NCBI RefSeq assembly: GCF_000020965.1
Contig: NC_011297.1
Span: 1,584,525-1,648,524, forward strand
Length of the DNA stretch: 64,000 nucleotides
Direction: 5' to 3'
Source: Dictyoglomus thermophilum H-6-12
GTDB lineage: Bacteria > Dictyoglomota > Dictyoglomia > Dictyoglomales > Dictyoglomaceae
Positions 1 through 7,375 of the stretch are shown piece by piece. The translations under genes were made by a program, and so were the position numbers. Position 1 is the stretch's first letter. Each line of letters begins with the position of its first letter. A model generated the notes under the pieces. It was not told where the DNA came from, ran no database searches, and saw nothing but the letters and a program-made list of their open reading frames with translations.

Positions 1-967
1 TTACCAACTTTTTGGCAAGAGATTCAAAGGGATTGCTCACATCAAGTTTCTCCCAGGAGATAGAGGTAGATTCTTCAAAAACAATATATGCACCCTTGCT
101 ATTCAACCATTGAAAGAAATCTGTTTTAAAATAAGGACCAAGGTGCATCCAATATAATCTTACCTTTGGCTCTATTATATCTCCCCTTTTTATTCTTTCT
201 TTTATTTCATCTCTAAGACTTTTAAAAAACTCAACTCCATATTTAGAGCCAAAAACAGAAAAAATCATTCCTGCATAATCTAAAAAGTTTTTACCATCCA
301 TTACTACATACTCTCTCCTAAGATCTTTTATCTCTTCAAAATATTTATAAGCCTCATTAGATAAAGTAATAGCCTTTTTAAGCCTATTTATTCCGTCTTT
401 CACTCCAAGCCTCTTAGTAAGGTTATAGTACAACATTTCAATTTGGGAGGCCAAGTAATCTATATCTTCATAAGAATCTATTATGTAAATCTCTCCTCCA
501 TTTAGATCTTTTGTAAGAGCAAAAGAAAATACAGGAGAAAAACACGGTTTTGTATAGCTTACTAAAAAATCAGGCGTGGGAAAAATTTTTAGTTTTGATA
601 ATCCTACAACTCCCCTATGTACACTACATACATCAGAATTCCCTAAAATTGCCTCACTCTCAGAAAGAGCCCTTCTTATTAAACCAAAAGCAGCCAAAAA
701 ACCTGCTGCCACCTCCGGAAGAAGAGGATACATATCAAGGGCATAAAATATCTCTGAAGGGGCAAAAATATTCATCATAATTTTTTTACTTTTCTTACTG
801 TAAACATGCTTTACAAGATCTAATGCATATAAATAAGAAATTTTGGTTACCTTATCTTCCCTATATTTTGCTCTAATGAACATTCTTGCCCCCAAATAGA
901 AAAGGGGAAAATTCACAGCACTCTTTATAATATTTGATTTCTCATAAATTATTTTTTCTACGTTCAT
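1..967 (-). CDS. 2-hydroxyacyl-CoA dehydratase-like subunit (HgdB/BcrC family), 3' end outside window
   Basis: Reading the minus strand from an ATG at 967 gives an open frame that runs off the left edge, so the C-terminus is missing (about 322 residues visible). The segment EIFYALDMYPLLPEVAAG near residue 70 and the later NSDVCSVHRG are the hallmark regions of the HgdB/BcrC/BadD family, whose members bind a [4Fe-4S] cluster and dehydrate 2-hydroxyacyl-CoA or reduce benzoyl-CoA after ATP-driven activation. Its start overlaps the end of the next dehydratase-like gene by 26 nt, so the two are translated together and probably form a heterodimer. No activator ATPase (HgdC type) is visible here; it may lie beyond the edge. 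Family assignment is firm; the substrate is unknown. Confidence 0.75.
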   Translation of the reverse strand, partial: MNVEKIIYEKSNIIKSAVNFPLFYLGARMFIRAKYREDKVTKISYLYALDLVKHVYSKKSKKIMMNIFAPSEIFYALDMYPLLPEVAAGFLAAFGLIRRALSESEAILGNSDVCSVHRGVVGLSKLKIFPTPDFLVSYTKPCFSPVFSFALTKDLNGGEIYIIDSYEDIDYLASQIEMLYYNLTKRLGVKDGINRLKKAITLSNEAYKYFEEIKDLRREYVVMDGKNFLDYAGMIFSVFGSKYGVEFFKSLRDEIKERIKRGDIIEPKVRLYWMHLGPYFKTDFFQWLNSKGAYIVFEESTSISWEKLDVSNPFESLAKKLV

Positions 968-1961
968 AGATCATCTCCATGAAAGCTTCAACTCTTGTTC
1001 TTATTTGTCCCTTATTTCCCAGGGTATAATCGTCTTCGATTAAAAGAACTGGAAGATCTAAACCTTTTAAAGCCTCTCTTAATCTTCCTACTTGATAAAT
1101 GAGGGGATCACAAAACTTCAAAAGATAAATAATAACACCATCAATATTTCCTTTTAAATCTTTGATCAAATTGATTCTCTTTTCCTGATCTAAATTTCTC
1201 ACACAGGTAACCCTTCTAAGATAGTACTTAGAAAGGGCATAAAATGGATCTTCATGATAATTTTTAATCTCTTCTAAAGAATTTCCCCCAAAACAAGCAT
1301 CAAGATATATAACTTCAATACCTAATTCACTCAAATAATTGACAAAATCAAGGGGAAACATTGAAGAAAGCAAATAAACTCTTAACCCATTACTATTCCT
1401 TATAGGTCTAGAAGAAGTAAAAGAATTCCCTGTAAGGAGAGAAAGAATAAAGAGGGGATCTCCTAACCTATTTCTTTTAATCTCCCTTCTCAAAGAATTA
1501 TAAAAATCAATTACTTCTACAAGTTTTTCAAACTTTATATCTTCGCTAAGATCTTGATAAAATGCTTTAAGTTCCTCTGAAAAATATCTCACAGCTTCCT
1601 CATCTCTATTAAATGGGATTTTTAAAAAGTAAATTTTTTCAGAAATATCTAAATTTCTCCAACATTCGTATATTCTCTTTGAAGAATCACAACCATCGGT
1701 GAGGACAACCTTTTCCAATCTTAATTCATTTCTTAAAATATACTCATTTACATTCCTAATATATGGACAAAAATATTTTGGATATAATTCATCGGTTCTT
1801 TCGGGATATGATTGGGGAAAAATCAAAGGAAGGGGATTAAAATCTGAAGCAGAAATAATCTCAGGGGGTACGTAGGAACACATATATCCCACGTAACCCC
1901 CCAAATTAATTTTCTCTTTTATATAAGAATAGTAACTATAATAATCACTCAACTCCTCCAT
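942..1961 (-). CDS. 2-hydroxyacyl-CoA dehydratase-like subunit (HgdB family)
   Basis: A 339-residue protein of the HgdB/BcrC superfamily. The N-terminal GYMCSYVPPEII (about residue 25), DGCDSSKRIYECWR (about 90), and C-terminal LKFCDP, IEDDYTLGNKGQIRTR motifs match the pattern of cysteine ligands and conserved residues in this family of [4Fe-4S] enzymes. It pairs with the overlapping downstream gene of the same family, as the two subunits of 2-hydroxyglutaryl-CoA dehydratase do. Neighbouring ribulokinase and GH4 genes suggest a catabolic setting, but no CoA-transferase or acyl-CoA dehydrogenase is seen, so classical amino acid fermentation is not supported. The ATG has no Shine-Dalgarno sequence in front of it but a TATAAT box 9 nt upstream, so the mRNA is probably leaderless. 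Confidence 0.8.
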   Translation of the reverse strand: MEELSDYYSYYSYIKEKINLGGYVGYMCSYVPPEIISASDFNPLPLIFPQSYPERTDELYPKYFCPYIRNVNEYILRNELRLEKVVLTDGCDSSKRIYECWRNLDISEKIYFLKIPFNRDEEAVRYFSEELKAFYQDLSEDIKFEKLVEVIDFYNSLRREIKRNRLGDPLFILSLLTGNSFTSSRPIRNSNGLRVYLLSSMFPLDFVNYLSELGIEVIYLDACFGGNSLEEIKNYHEDPFYALSKYYLRRVTCVRNLDQEKRINLIKDLKGNIDGVIIYLLKFCDPLIYQVGRLREALKGLDLPVLLIEDDYTLGNKGQIRTRVEAFMEMIYERRKNNL

Positions 1962-1970
1962 TTAAGAAAA

Positions 1971-1976
1971 ATTATA
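1971..1976 (-). promoter_or_regulatory. Extended -10 promoter of the dehydratase pair (probable leaderless start)
   Basis: On the minus strand TGA-TATAAT lies with only 9 nt between the -10 hexamer and the ATG at 1961. A transcript starting about 7 nt after the hexamer would have essentially no leader, and no Shine-Dalgarno sequence is present. I see no good -35 box; the TGn extension may compensate. Confidence 0.5.
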
Positions 1977-1985
1977 TCACAAAAA

Positions 1986-3698
1986 CTACTTTACTCCTTT
2001 TACTTTATCTCTTATTTCGATTAACTCTTTCATCACATGATATAGATTGTAAGATGCCTCTTTCGTTCCAAAGATATCGTGAAGCTCTTTATATAGCTTA
2101 TAAAGTCTATTGTAAATATTTCTATCCTCTTCTCTTGGATAATATACTTTATCCTTTACTCTACATATGGCCTTTTGAGCCTCCTCAACATTTTTATATC
2201 CACTCTTCTCATATCCTGCAGCCACAGCACCAAATATTGCTGCACCAAGGGCTGGAGTTTGAGAAGAATAAGATATTTTTATGGTTCTTCCTAAGACATC
2301 GGCATAAACCTGCATGACAAATGGGTTCTTTTCAGGTATACCACCACAAGCTATTACTTCATTAACCTTTACACCATACTCCTCAAATCTCTCCATAATT
2401 ACTCTTGCACCAAAGGCTGTTGCTTCTATTAGAGCTCTATATATCTCTTCTGGTTTTGTCTGGAGAGTTTGCCCTATTAAAAGTCCTGTAAGTTTGGCAT
2501 CTACAAGTACTGTTCTATTTCCATTATTCCAATCAAGGGCAAGAAGTCCGCTTTCTCCTGTCTTTAACTTCTCTGCTCTTTCTGTTAATAATTGATGAAG
2601 ATCTTTATTTCTCCCTTCCTCACCAAAATACTCTCTTGGAGTTAAATACTTTACAAACCAATTGAATATATCTCCCACAGCAGACTGTCCCGCCTCCAGT
2701 CCATAATAGCCCGGAAGGATTGAACCATCTACTATTCCACAAAGTCCAGGAATATCAGGAAGTTTTTCAGTATTAGGAACCACCATCATATCACAAGTAG
2801 AGGTACCTATAACCTTTACAAGAATGCCAGGCTTAATTCCTGCGCCAACTCCTCCCATATGGGCATCGAAGGCTCCAACGGCTACTACTACATCTTTATT
2901 CAACCCAAACTTCTCCGCATAATATTCTGATATATATCCAAAAGGAACATCAGAGGTATAAGCTTTATTGTAAAGCCTATCCCTTAACTCTGCAAGTTTG
3001 GGATGAAGTTGAGAGAGAAATTCTTTGCTTGGTAGCCCTCCCCACTCTAAATTAAACATAGCCTTATGTCCTGCTGCACATATACTTCTTTTTATTTCAT
3101 GGGGTTTAGTTTTCCCTGTTAAAACTGCTGGGATATAATCGCATATCTCTACCCATGTATATGCAGCATCAAAAACCTTAGGATCTACTCTCAGACAATG
3201 TAGTATCTTAGAGAAAAACCATTCAGAAGAATATACACCGCCATACTTTCTCAAGTATGGATATCCCTTTTCATTGGCAAGTCTTGTTATCTCTTCTGCC
3301 TCCTCATAACTGGAGTGATCTTTCCAAAGCCATGCCAAAGCATTAATGTTGTCTTTAAACTCCTCATGAAAGGCAAGAGGTATTCCATCTCTGTCTACTG
3401 GTAAAGGAGTGCTTCCTGTAGTATCTATTCCTATACCTATAACATCCTTTCTGCTAAACTCCTTACTGTTCCTTTCTGCTTCCTTTAACGCTCCCTCTAT
3501 GGTTACTTCAAGCCCTTTTATGTAGTCGGCTGGATGTTGCCTTGCTACATTTGGATTCTTAGGATCAAGAACCACTCCATCTTCCCCATGTTCATAATTG
3601 TATACGTATGTACCCAACTCTTCCCCATTTCTTATATCCACTACTAAAGCTCTGACAGAGTTAGTACCATAATCTAAGCCAATAGCATATTTACCCAT
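1986..3698 (-). CDS. araB: Ribulokinase (FGGY carbohydrate kinase)
   Basis: FGGY-family kinase of about 570 residues, the usual ribulokinase length. It phosphorylates L-ribulose to L-ribulose 5-phosphate in L-arabinose breakdown in the cytoplasm. The N-terminal GLDYGTNSVRALVVD is the phosphate-binding loop; RQHPADYI, TTGSTPLPVD and GTSTCDMMVV are typical of AraB rather than xylulokinase; GGIPEKNPFVMQVYADVLG is the FGGY C-terminal signature. I place the start at the ATG at 3698 because GGAGG sits 7 nt upstream; longer readings begin inside that ribosome site. It follows the GH4 gene on the same strand after 67 nt. No araA or araD is in the window. Another FGGY kinase specificity remains possible. 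Confidence 0.85.
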   Translation of the reverse strand: MGKYAIGLDYGTNSVRALVVDIRNGEELGTYVYNYEHGEDGVVLDPKNPNVARQHPADYIKGLEVTIEGALKEAERNSKEFSRKDVIGIGIDTTGSTPLPVDRDGIPLAFHEEFKDNINALAWLWKDHSSYEEAEEITRLANEKGYPYLRKYGGVYSSEWFFSKILHCLRVDPKVFDAAYTWVEICDYIPAVLTGKTKPHEIKRSICAAGHKAMFNLEWGGLPSKEFLSQLHPKLAELRDRLYNKAYTSDVPFGYISEYYAEKFGLNKDVVVAVGAFDAHMGGVGAGIKPGILVKVIGTSTCDMMVVPNTEKLPDIPGLCGIVDGSILPGYYGLEAGQSAVGDIFNWFVKYLTPREYFGEEGRNKDLHQLLTERAEKLKTGESGLLALDWNNGNRTVLVDAKLTGLLIGQTLQTKPEEIYRALIEATAFGARVIMERFEEYGVKVNEVIACGGIPEKNPFVMQVYADVLGRTIKISYSSQTPALGAAIFGAVAAGYEKSGYKNVEEAQKAICRVKDKVYYPREEDRNIYNRLYKLYKELHDIFGTKEASYNLYHVMKELIEIRDKVKGVK

Positions 3699-3724
3699 AT
3701 GCATACCTCCCAAACATCATTCAA

Positions 3725-3749
3725 TTTTTAGTAATAATTTTACTAAAAA
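3725..3749. repeat. Perfect 10-bp inverted repeat upstream of araB
   Basis: TTTTTAGTAA, a 5-nt loop, and TTACTAAAAA form a perfect inverted repeat 27 nt before the ribulokinase start and after the GH4 stop. It is too AT-rich for a typical intrinsic terminator. As DNA the core TTAGTAA-N5-TTACTAA looks like an operator; as RNA it could be a processing hairpin between the two genes. Structure is seen; function is inference. Confidence 0.45.
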
Positions 3750-3765
3750 ATACCTCAAAATAAAA

Positions 3766-5166
3766 TCAGTAATTCAAGTATTCTCTAAGCTCTTTATTAA
3801 AAGGCTGTGTCAAAATCTCGTCTAAAACAGCAAGCACCTGTTCATAAGACTTAGTCCTAGGATCTCTTACTAATATCTCCTCAAGTACTTTTATATCTTT
3901 AGAGATAAACCCTTCTAAAGCCCATTCCATTCTTAAAATTCTTGGCATTAAGTAGAAGATTTTTATCCTATGAGTAAGATCAGGCTCTATCTTTTCAGGC
4001 TTTATCCCAGTTTCATCTACCCATACAGGCACTTCTACCACTACATCGTCAGGAATACCTGATAGGGTACCTCTATTAGGAATATTCAATATTAATCTTG
4101 ATTTGCCTTTTCCAGTAATACTTTTTATAAAATGTATATGCTGTTCACCACTTAATTTATCTTTATTAAATAACTCAGGCCATATTTCCATTAACTTTAT
4201 ACTTTTATCCTTCTCAACCTCTTTAGCAATTTCAATCATTCTCTTCCTACCCTTTCTTAGCTCTTCATGAAATTTAGGCCTTTCTATCTCATTATCAATA
4301 CCTCCAAACTTCCCATACCATTTCTTTTTAGTCTCAAGATTGTAGTTGTACTTCCATGTTCCATTCCTACAGGCATCCCCTATGGGGAGCATTCCATAAA
4401 ATTTGTACATATCCATAACCGCAGGACTCATCTGAAGATCCCATGGATTCTTAGGCTCCCAATTTTGAGACTCCTTTTCAATCCATTCATCAAGAAGAGG
4501 GTAAGCATTCTTACCTCTATATAAAAATCTATTAAGGAAAATTCCATGGTTAACTCCAGCAACTTGCCAATCTACCTCTTTTGGATCTAATCTCAAAGAG
4601 TTAAATACTTCGTATACTCCATGAAAGCCATGACATATTCCCACCACATTAATATCCGTTAACCTATTTAAAAGTTGGGTAATTTCAAAAACAGGATTAG
4701 CAGTCTGGAGAAGCCATGAAGATGGAGCATATTTTTTCATAGCCTTTGCTATATCAATAGCAAGCTTCAGATCATAATAAGAAATCAATACATAAGTGTA
4801 AGTTGAGACCATATTCAATTCCTGACTGTCAATCCCCCTGTAATAACCGTGCTTTTCTCCAATCTGCGTAACTATATCATACTTTATAAATCCATCTTCA
4901 TGACCCTCAGGAAAAGGAAGAGCAGTATTTATAATAAAATCTGCTCCTTCGATGCCCTCCTCAAGTCTCTTAGTCTTTTCAAACCTCAGATCAGCCCCAA
5001 TTTCTTCCACATATTTCTTAGCAAGAATATAAGAAGCATTTAATCTTTCCTCATGTACATCTATCATAGATATCAAAGATCCGCTTAATTCAGGTGTCTT
5101 AGCAATATCACCAATGATTTGTAAAGAAAATCTAATACTTCCTGCCCCTACAATAGCTATTTTCAT
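3766..5166 (-). CDS. Glycoside hydrolase family 4, probable alpha-glucosidase
   Basis: A 466-residue GH4 enzyme. GH4 enzymes cleave glycosides by an NAD- and Mn-dependent oxidation-elimination mechanism. The Rossmann start MKIAIVGAGSIRFS binds NAD; Cys178 in GICHG and His207 in AGVNHGIFLNRF are the expected metal ligands. The stretches AGVNHGIFLNRF, NAYPLLDEWIE, SGEQHI and DPRTKSYEQV resemble what I remember of Thermotoga maritima AglA (alpha-glucosidase) more than MelA or 6-phospho-beta-glucosidases. AAGGGGGTTAG precedes the ATG. It lies upstream of ribulokinase on the same strand, so oligosaccharide use is likely. Alpha-galactosidase or alpha-glucuronidase activity cannot be excluded from sequence alone. 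Confidence 0.82.
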   Translation of the reverse strand: MKIAIVGAGSIRFSLQIIGDIAKTPELSGSLISMIDVHEERLNASYILAKKYVEEIGADLRFEKTKRLEEGIEGADFIINTALPFPEGHEDGFIKYDIVTQIGEKHGYYRGIDSQELNMVSTYTYVLISYYDLKLAIDIAKAMKKYAPSSWLLQTANPVFEITQLLNRLTDINVVGICHGFHGVYEVFNSLRLDPKEVDWQVAGVNHGIFLNRFLYRGKNAYPLLDEWIEKESQNWEPKNPWDLQMSPAVMDMYKFYGMLPIGDACRNGTWKYNYNLETKKKWYGKFGGIDNEIERPKFHEELRKGRKRMIEIAKEVEKDKSIKLMEIWPELFNKDKLSGEQHIHFIKSITGKGKSRLILNIPNRGTLSGIPDDVVVEVPVWVDETGIKPEKIEPDLTHRIKIFYLMPRILRMEWALEGFISKDIKVLEEILVRDPRTKSYEQVLAVLDEILTQPFNKELREYLNY

Positions 5167-5195
5167 AAGAATCTAACCCCCTTCTTAAAAAATCT

Positions 5196-6086
5196 TTACT
5201 TAAAAAGTATAAGAAAAATTATACCTAAAAGAATAGTAAGAGAAACATAAAAGGAAGCAAACTTTGAATTCAAATTCCTCTCATTAGAATAAATCACAAC
5301 CACAAGAGGTGCTGGAAGTAGTACTCCTATAGAGATAATTTTAATCATTAGAGAACTTCCCATCAATCTTAAGAGTAAAGCCAAAGCTAAACCCGGAATA
5401 AATCTCAATAAAACACCATATAATAAAGCTTTTATCTCCGATTTATTTAAATTAAAGTCCAAAAAGTAGCCAAGAGTAAAAAGAGCAAGAGTAGAATTAG
5501 GCAAAGAAAGTTGAGATACAAAAGTAGTAAAAACTTCTGGAAAGTTGATCTTTAGAGAGCTTAAAACAAGAGAAATTATATAAATTTGCAAAGGAAAGAA
5601 AGAAAAAACCCTCTTAAGAAGATAAGGAATTTTATTTAAAGACCACCCATTCTCCGACATCAGAGAAAGAGCATAAGAGAGTCCAAAAACAATAAAAGAA
5701 TTACCTATATCAAACATTGCCATATAGAGAAGTCCCTCATCGCCATAAAGCCCCTTAATAAAGGGATAAGAAAAAAGCCCCACATTGTAGCCACATATAC
5801 CAATTAGTAGAGTCCATTTTAATCTATCATCCAAATCCAACCCTCTTAAAAAATACAAACCAAGTAAAAATATAATTAGGCCAAAAAGGAAGGACACTAA
5901 CGGAAGTATAAAAAGATCAGCCTTCAAAGCTGAAGAAATAAATACTTTTAATATCGTTGCAGGAAGGGTTATATATATCACAAATCTACTAAGAACAGTA
6001 CCTGTGCTCTCAGGAAATAGTTTTATTTTTTTTGCAATATAACCTATAATTATCACAAGTATGTTTATTAAAATACTTTCTGTCAT
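5196..6086 (-). CDS. AEC (auxin efflux carrier) family permease
   Basis: A 296-residue membrane protein with about ten hydrophobic segments, starting TESILINILVIIIGYIAKKI and containing RFVIYITLPATIL, the conserved first-half motif of AEC-family carriers (bacterial members export malate, malonate or amino acids). The second half repeats the fold, with GVLLPAPLVVVIYS near the end, consistent with the two five-helix halves of the family. It is read away from the AraM gene across a 38-bp gap and has no Shine-Dalgarno sequence; TATAAT lies 9 nt before the ATG. Another AEC gene is at 55921. The substrate cannot be told from sequence. Confidence 0.78.
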   Translation of the reverse strand: MTESILINILVIIIGYIAKKIKLFPESTGTVLSRFVIYITLPATILKVFISSALKADLFILPLVSFLFGLIIFLLGLYFLRGLDLDDRLKWTLLIGICGYNVGLFSYPFIKGLYGDEGLLYMAMFDIGNSFIVFGLSYALSLMSENGWSLNKIPYLLKRVFSFFPLQIYIISLVLSSLKINFPEVFTTFVSQLSLPNSTLALFTLGYFLDFNLNKSEIKALLYGVLLRFIPGLALALLLRLMGSSLMIKIISIGVLLPAPLVVVIYSNERNLNSKFASFYVSLTILLGIIFLILFK

Positions 6087-6095
6087 ATGAAAAGA

Positions 6096-6101
6096 ATTAT
6101 A
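6096..6101 (-). promoter_or_regulatory. Extended -10 promoter of the AEC permease (probable leaderless start)
   Basis: TGA-TATAAT on the minus strand is followed by 9 nt and the ATG at 6086, the same arrangement and spacing as for the dehydratase gene at 1961. No ribosome binding site intervenes. The divergent AraM gene must share this 38-bp gap. Confidence 0.5.
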
Positions 6102-6124
6102 TCATTTTTACAGGAGGACAAAAA

Positions 6125-7336
6125 ATGTTAGTTTGGGACAGTAGTTATTCAAATCTCATAGAGTATATCAAAAACCAAAAAGAAAAGCCTTTTCTTCTTG
6201 TCGATGAAAATACTTACAAAGTAGCTGGAAGAGAGATTGAAAGCCAATTAAAGAAATTGAATATTGATTATGATTTGCTAATCCTACCTGGAGATGCTCA
6301 TGCCGATGAAAAGCACATATGTAAAGTAATGCTTCACGTAAATAGTAACCACATGATGGTATCTATAGGTTCGGGAAGCTTAACAGATATTGCTAGATTT
6401 ATCTCTTATAAAATGAATCTTAGATTTCTATCGGTACCTACAGCCCCCTCTATGGATGGATACGCCTCTTCAGTAGCCGCTTTAACAATTGATAATATAA
6501 AAACTACAGTTATAGCCAAAACACCAGAAAAAATTTTTGCTCGTATAGATGTAATAAAAGATGCCCCTGAGATACTTAAAAAGGCTGGATTTGGAGATCT
6601 CATAGGGAAATATACCGCTCTTTCCGACTGGAAACTTGCAAATATCCTTACAGATGAACCAATAAACGAAAAAGTATATAACGAAATGTATGAAGCCTGC
6701 GAGAATACTTTAAAAAGCATAAATAAACCTGACTTTGAAAAACTCCTTCTTGAAGCCCTCATAAAATCAGGTGAGTTAATGGCAATTGTAGGTAATTCAA
6801 GACCAGCCTCAGGCGCAGAACACCACATTGCCCATTATTTAGAGTTTTTAGGATATGACATATTTCATGGGATAAAAGTAGGAATATCAACCCTATATGT
6901 GATAAAACTGTATGAAAAACTTTTTGAAATTGATCTTGATAATACTAACCAATACTTAGACTACGAAGTAGATATAGAACCATGGAAAGAGGAGATCAAA
7001 GTAAACTTTCCGCAAATTAGTGAGAGAATAATAAAAGAGAATTTAGAAAGAATGAAAGAATTCAATAATCCATCTTTTAGAAGAGCCTTCTTAGAAAAAA
7101 TCAAGTTAAATAAAAATAAAATATACCTTATTGCAGAAAAGCTTCTCAATAAGAAAGAGGAAATAATAAGGGCATATAATGAATTAGGATTTTCCACAAA
7201 TCCTCAAGACTGGAACATTAAAGAGGAGGACATTAAAAAAGCAATACAATATGCTCTATACATTAGAGATAGATTTACTATTCTTACCCTATATCAATTT
7301 TTAGGTGTTTTAAAAAATTTATCAAATGATGTATAA
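6125..7336 (+). CDS. AraM-type glycerol-1-phosphate dehydrogenase
   Basis: A 403-residue member of the iron-dependent alcohol/glycerol dehydrogenase superfamily, closest in pattern to AraM/EgsA, which interconvert dihydroxyacetone phosphate and sn-glycerol 1-phosphate with NAD(P)H. SIGSGSLTDIARFISYK is the nucleotide-binding motif, SVPTAPSMDGYASSVAAL follows, GFGDLIGKYTALSDW holds a metal-binding Asp, and SGAEHHIAHYLE a metal-binding His. ACAGGAGGA precedes the ATG. In Bacillus subtilis araM belongs to the arabinose operon; here ribulokinase is nearby but on the other strand. In bacteria its product feeds unusual glycerolipids; whether that holds here is unknown. Confidence 0.82.
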   Translation: MLVWDSSYSNLIEYIKNQKEKPFLLVDENTYKVAGREIESQLKKLNIDYDLLILPGDAHADEKHICKVMLHVNSNHMMVSIGSGSLTDIARFISYKMNLRFLSVPTAPSMDGYASSVAALTIDNIKTTVIAKTPEKIFARIDVIKDAPEILKKAGFGDLIGKYTALSDWKLANILTDEPINEKVYNEMYEACENTLKSINKPDFEKLLLEALIKSGELMAIVGNSRPASGAEHHIAHYLEFLGYDIFHGIKVGISTLYVIKLYEKLFEIDLDNTNQYLDYEVDIEPWKEEIKVNFPQISERIIKENLERMKEFNNPSFRRAFLEKIKLNKNKIYLIAEKLLNKKEEIIRAYNELGFSTNPQDWNIKEEDIKKAIQYALYIRDRFTILTLYQFLGVLKNLSNDV

Positions 7337-7355
7337 TATTGTTAAGAAAGTTAAC
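7309..7355 (+). promoter_or_regulatory. Promoter with inverted repeat before the first sensor-GGDEF gene
   Basis: TATAAT lies at 7332-7337 with a weak -35 (TTTAAA, 7309-7314). Directly downstream, GTTAA-N5-TTAAC (7341-7355) is a short perfect inverted repeat at the expected transcription start, a place where a repressor would block. The promoter overlaps the end of the AraM gene. Moderate evidence only. Confidence 0.4.
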
Positions 7356-7375
7356 TTTTAAAGGATGGATATATT

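Noticed and set aside
550-780. 76-codon plus-strand frame
   Set aside because: It is opposite the dehydratase-like subunit read on the minus strand from 967, which has clear family motifs.
6406-6828. 140-codon antisense frame inside the AraM gene
   Set aside because: No start context and no recognisable protein pattern; AraM motifs on the other strand are intact.
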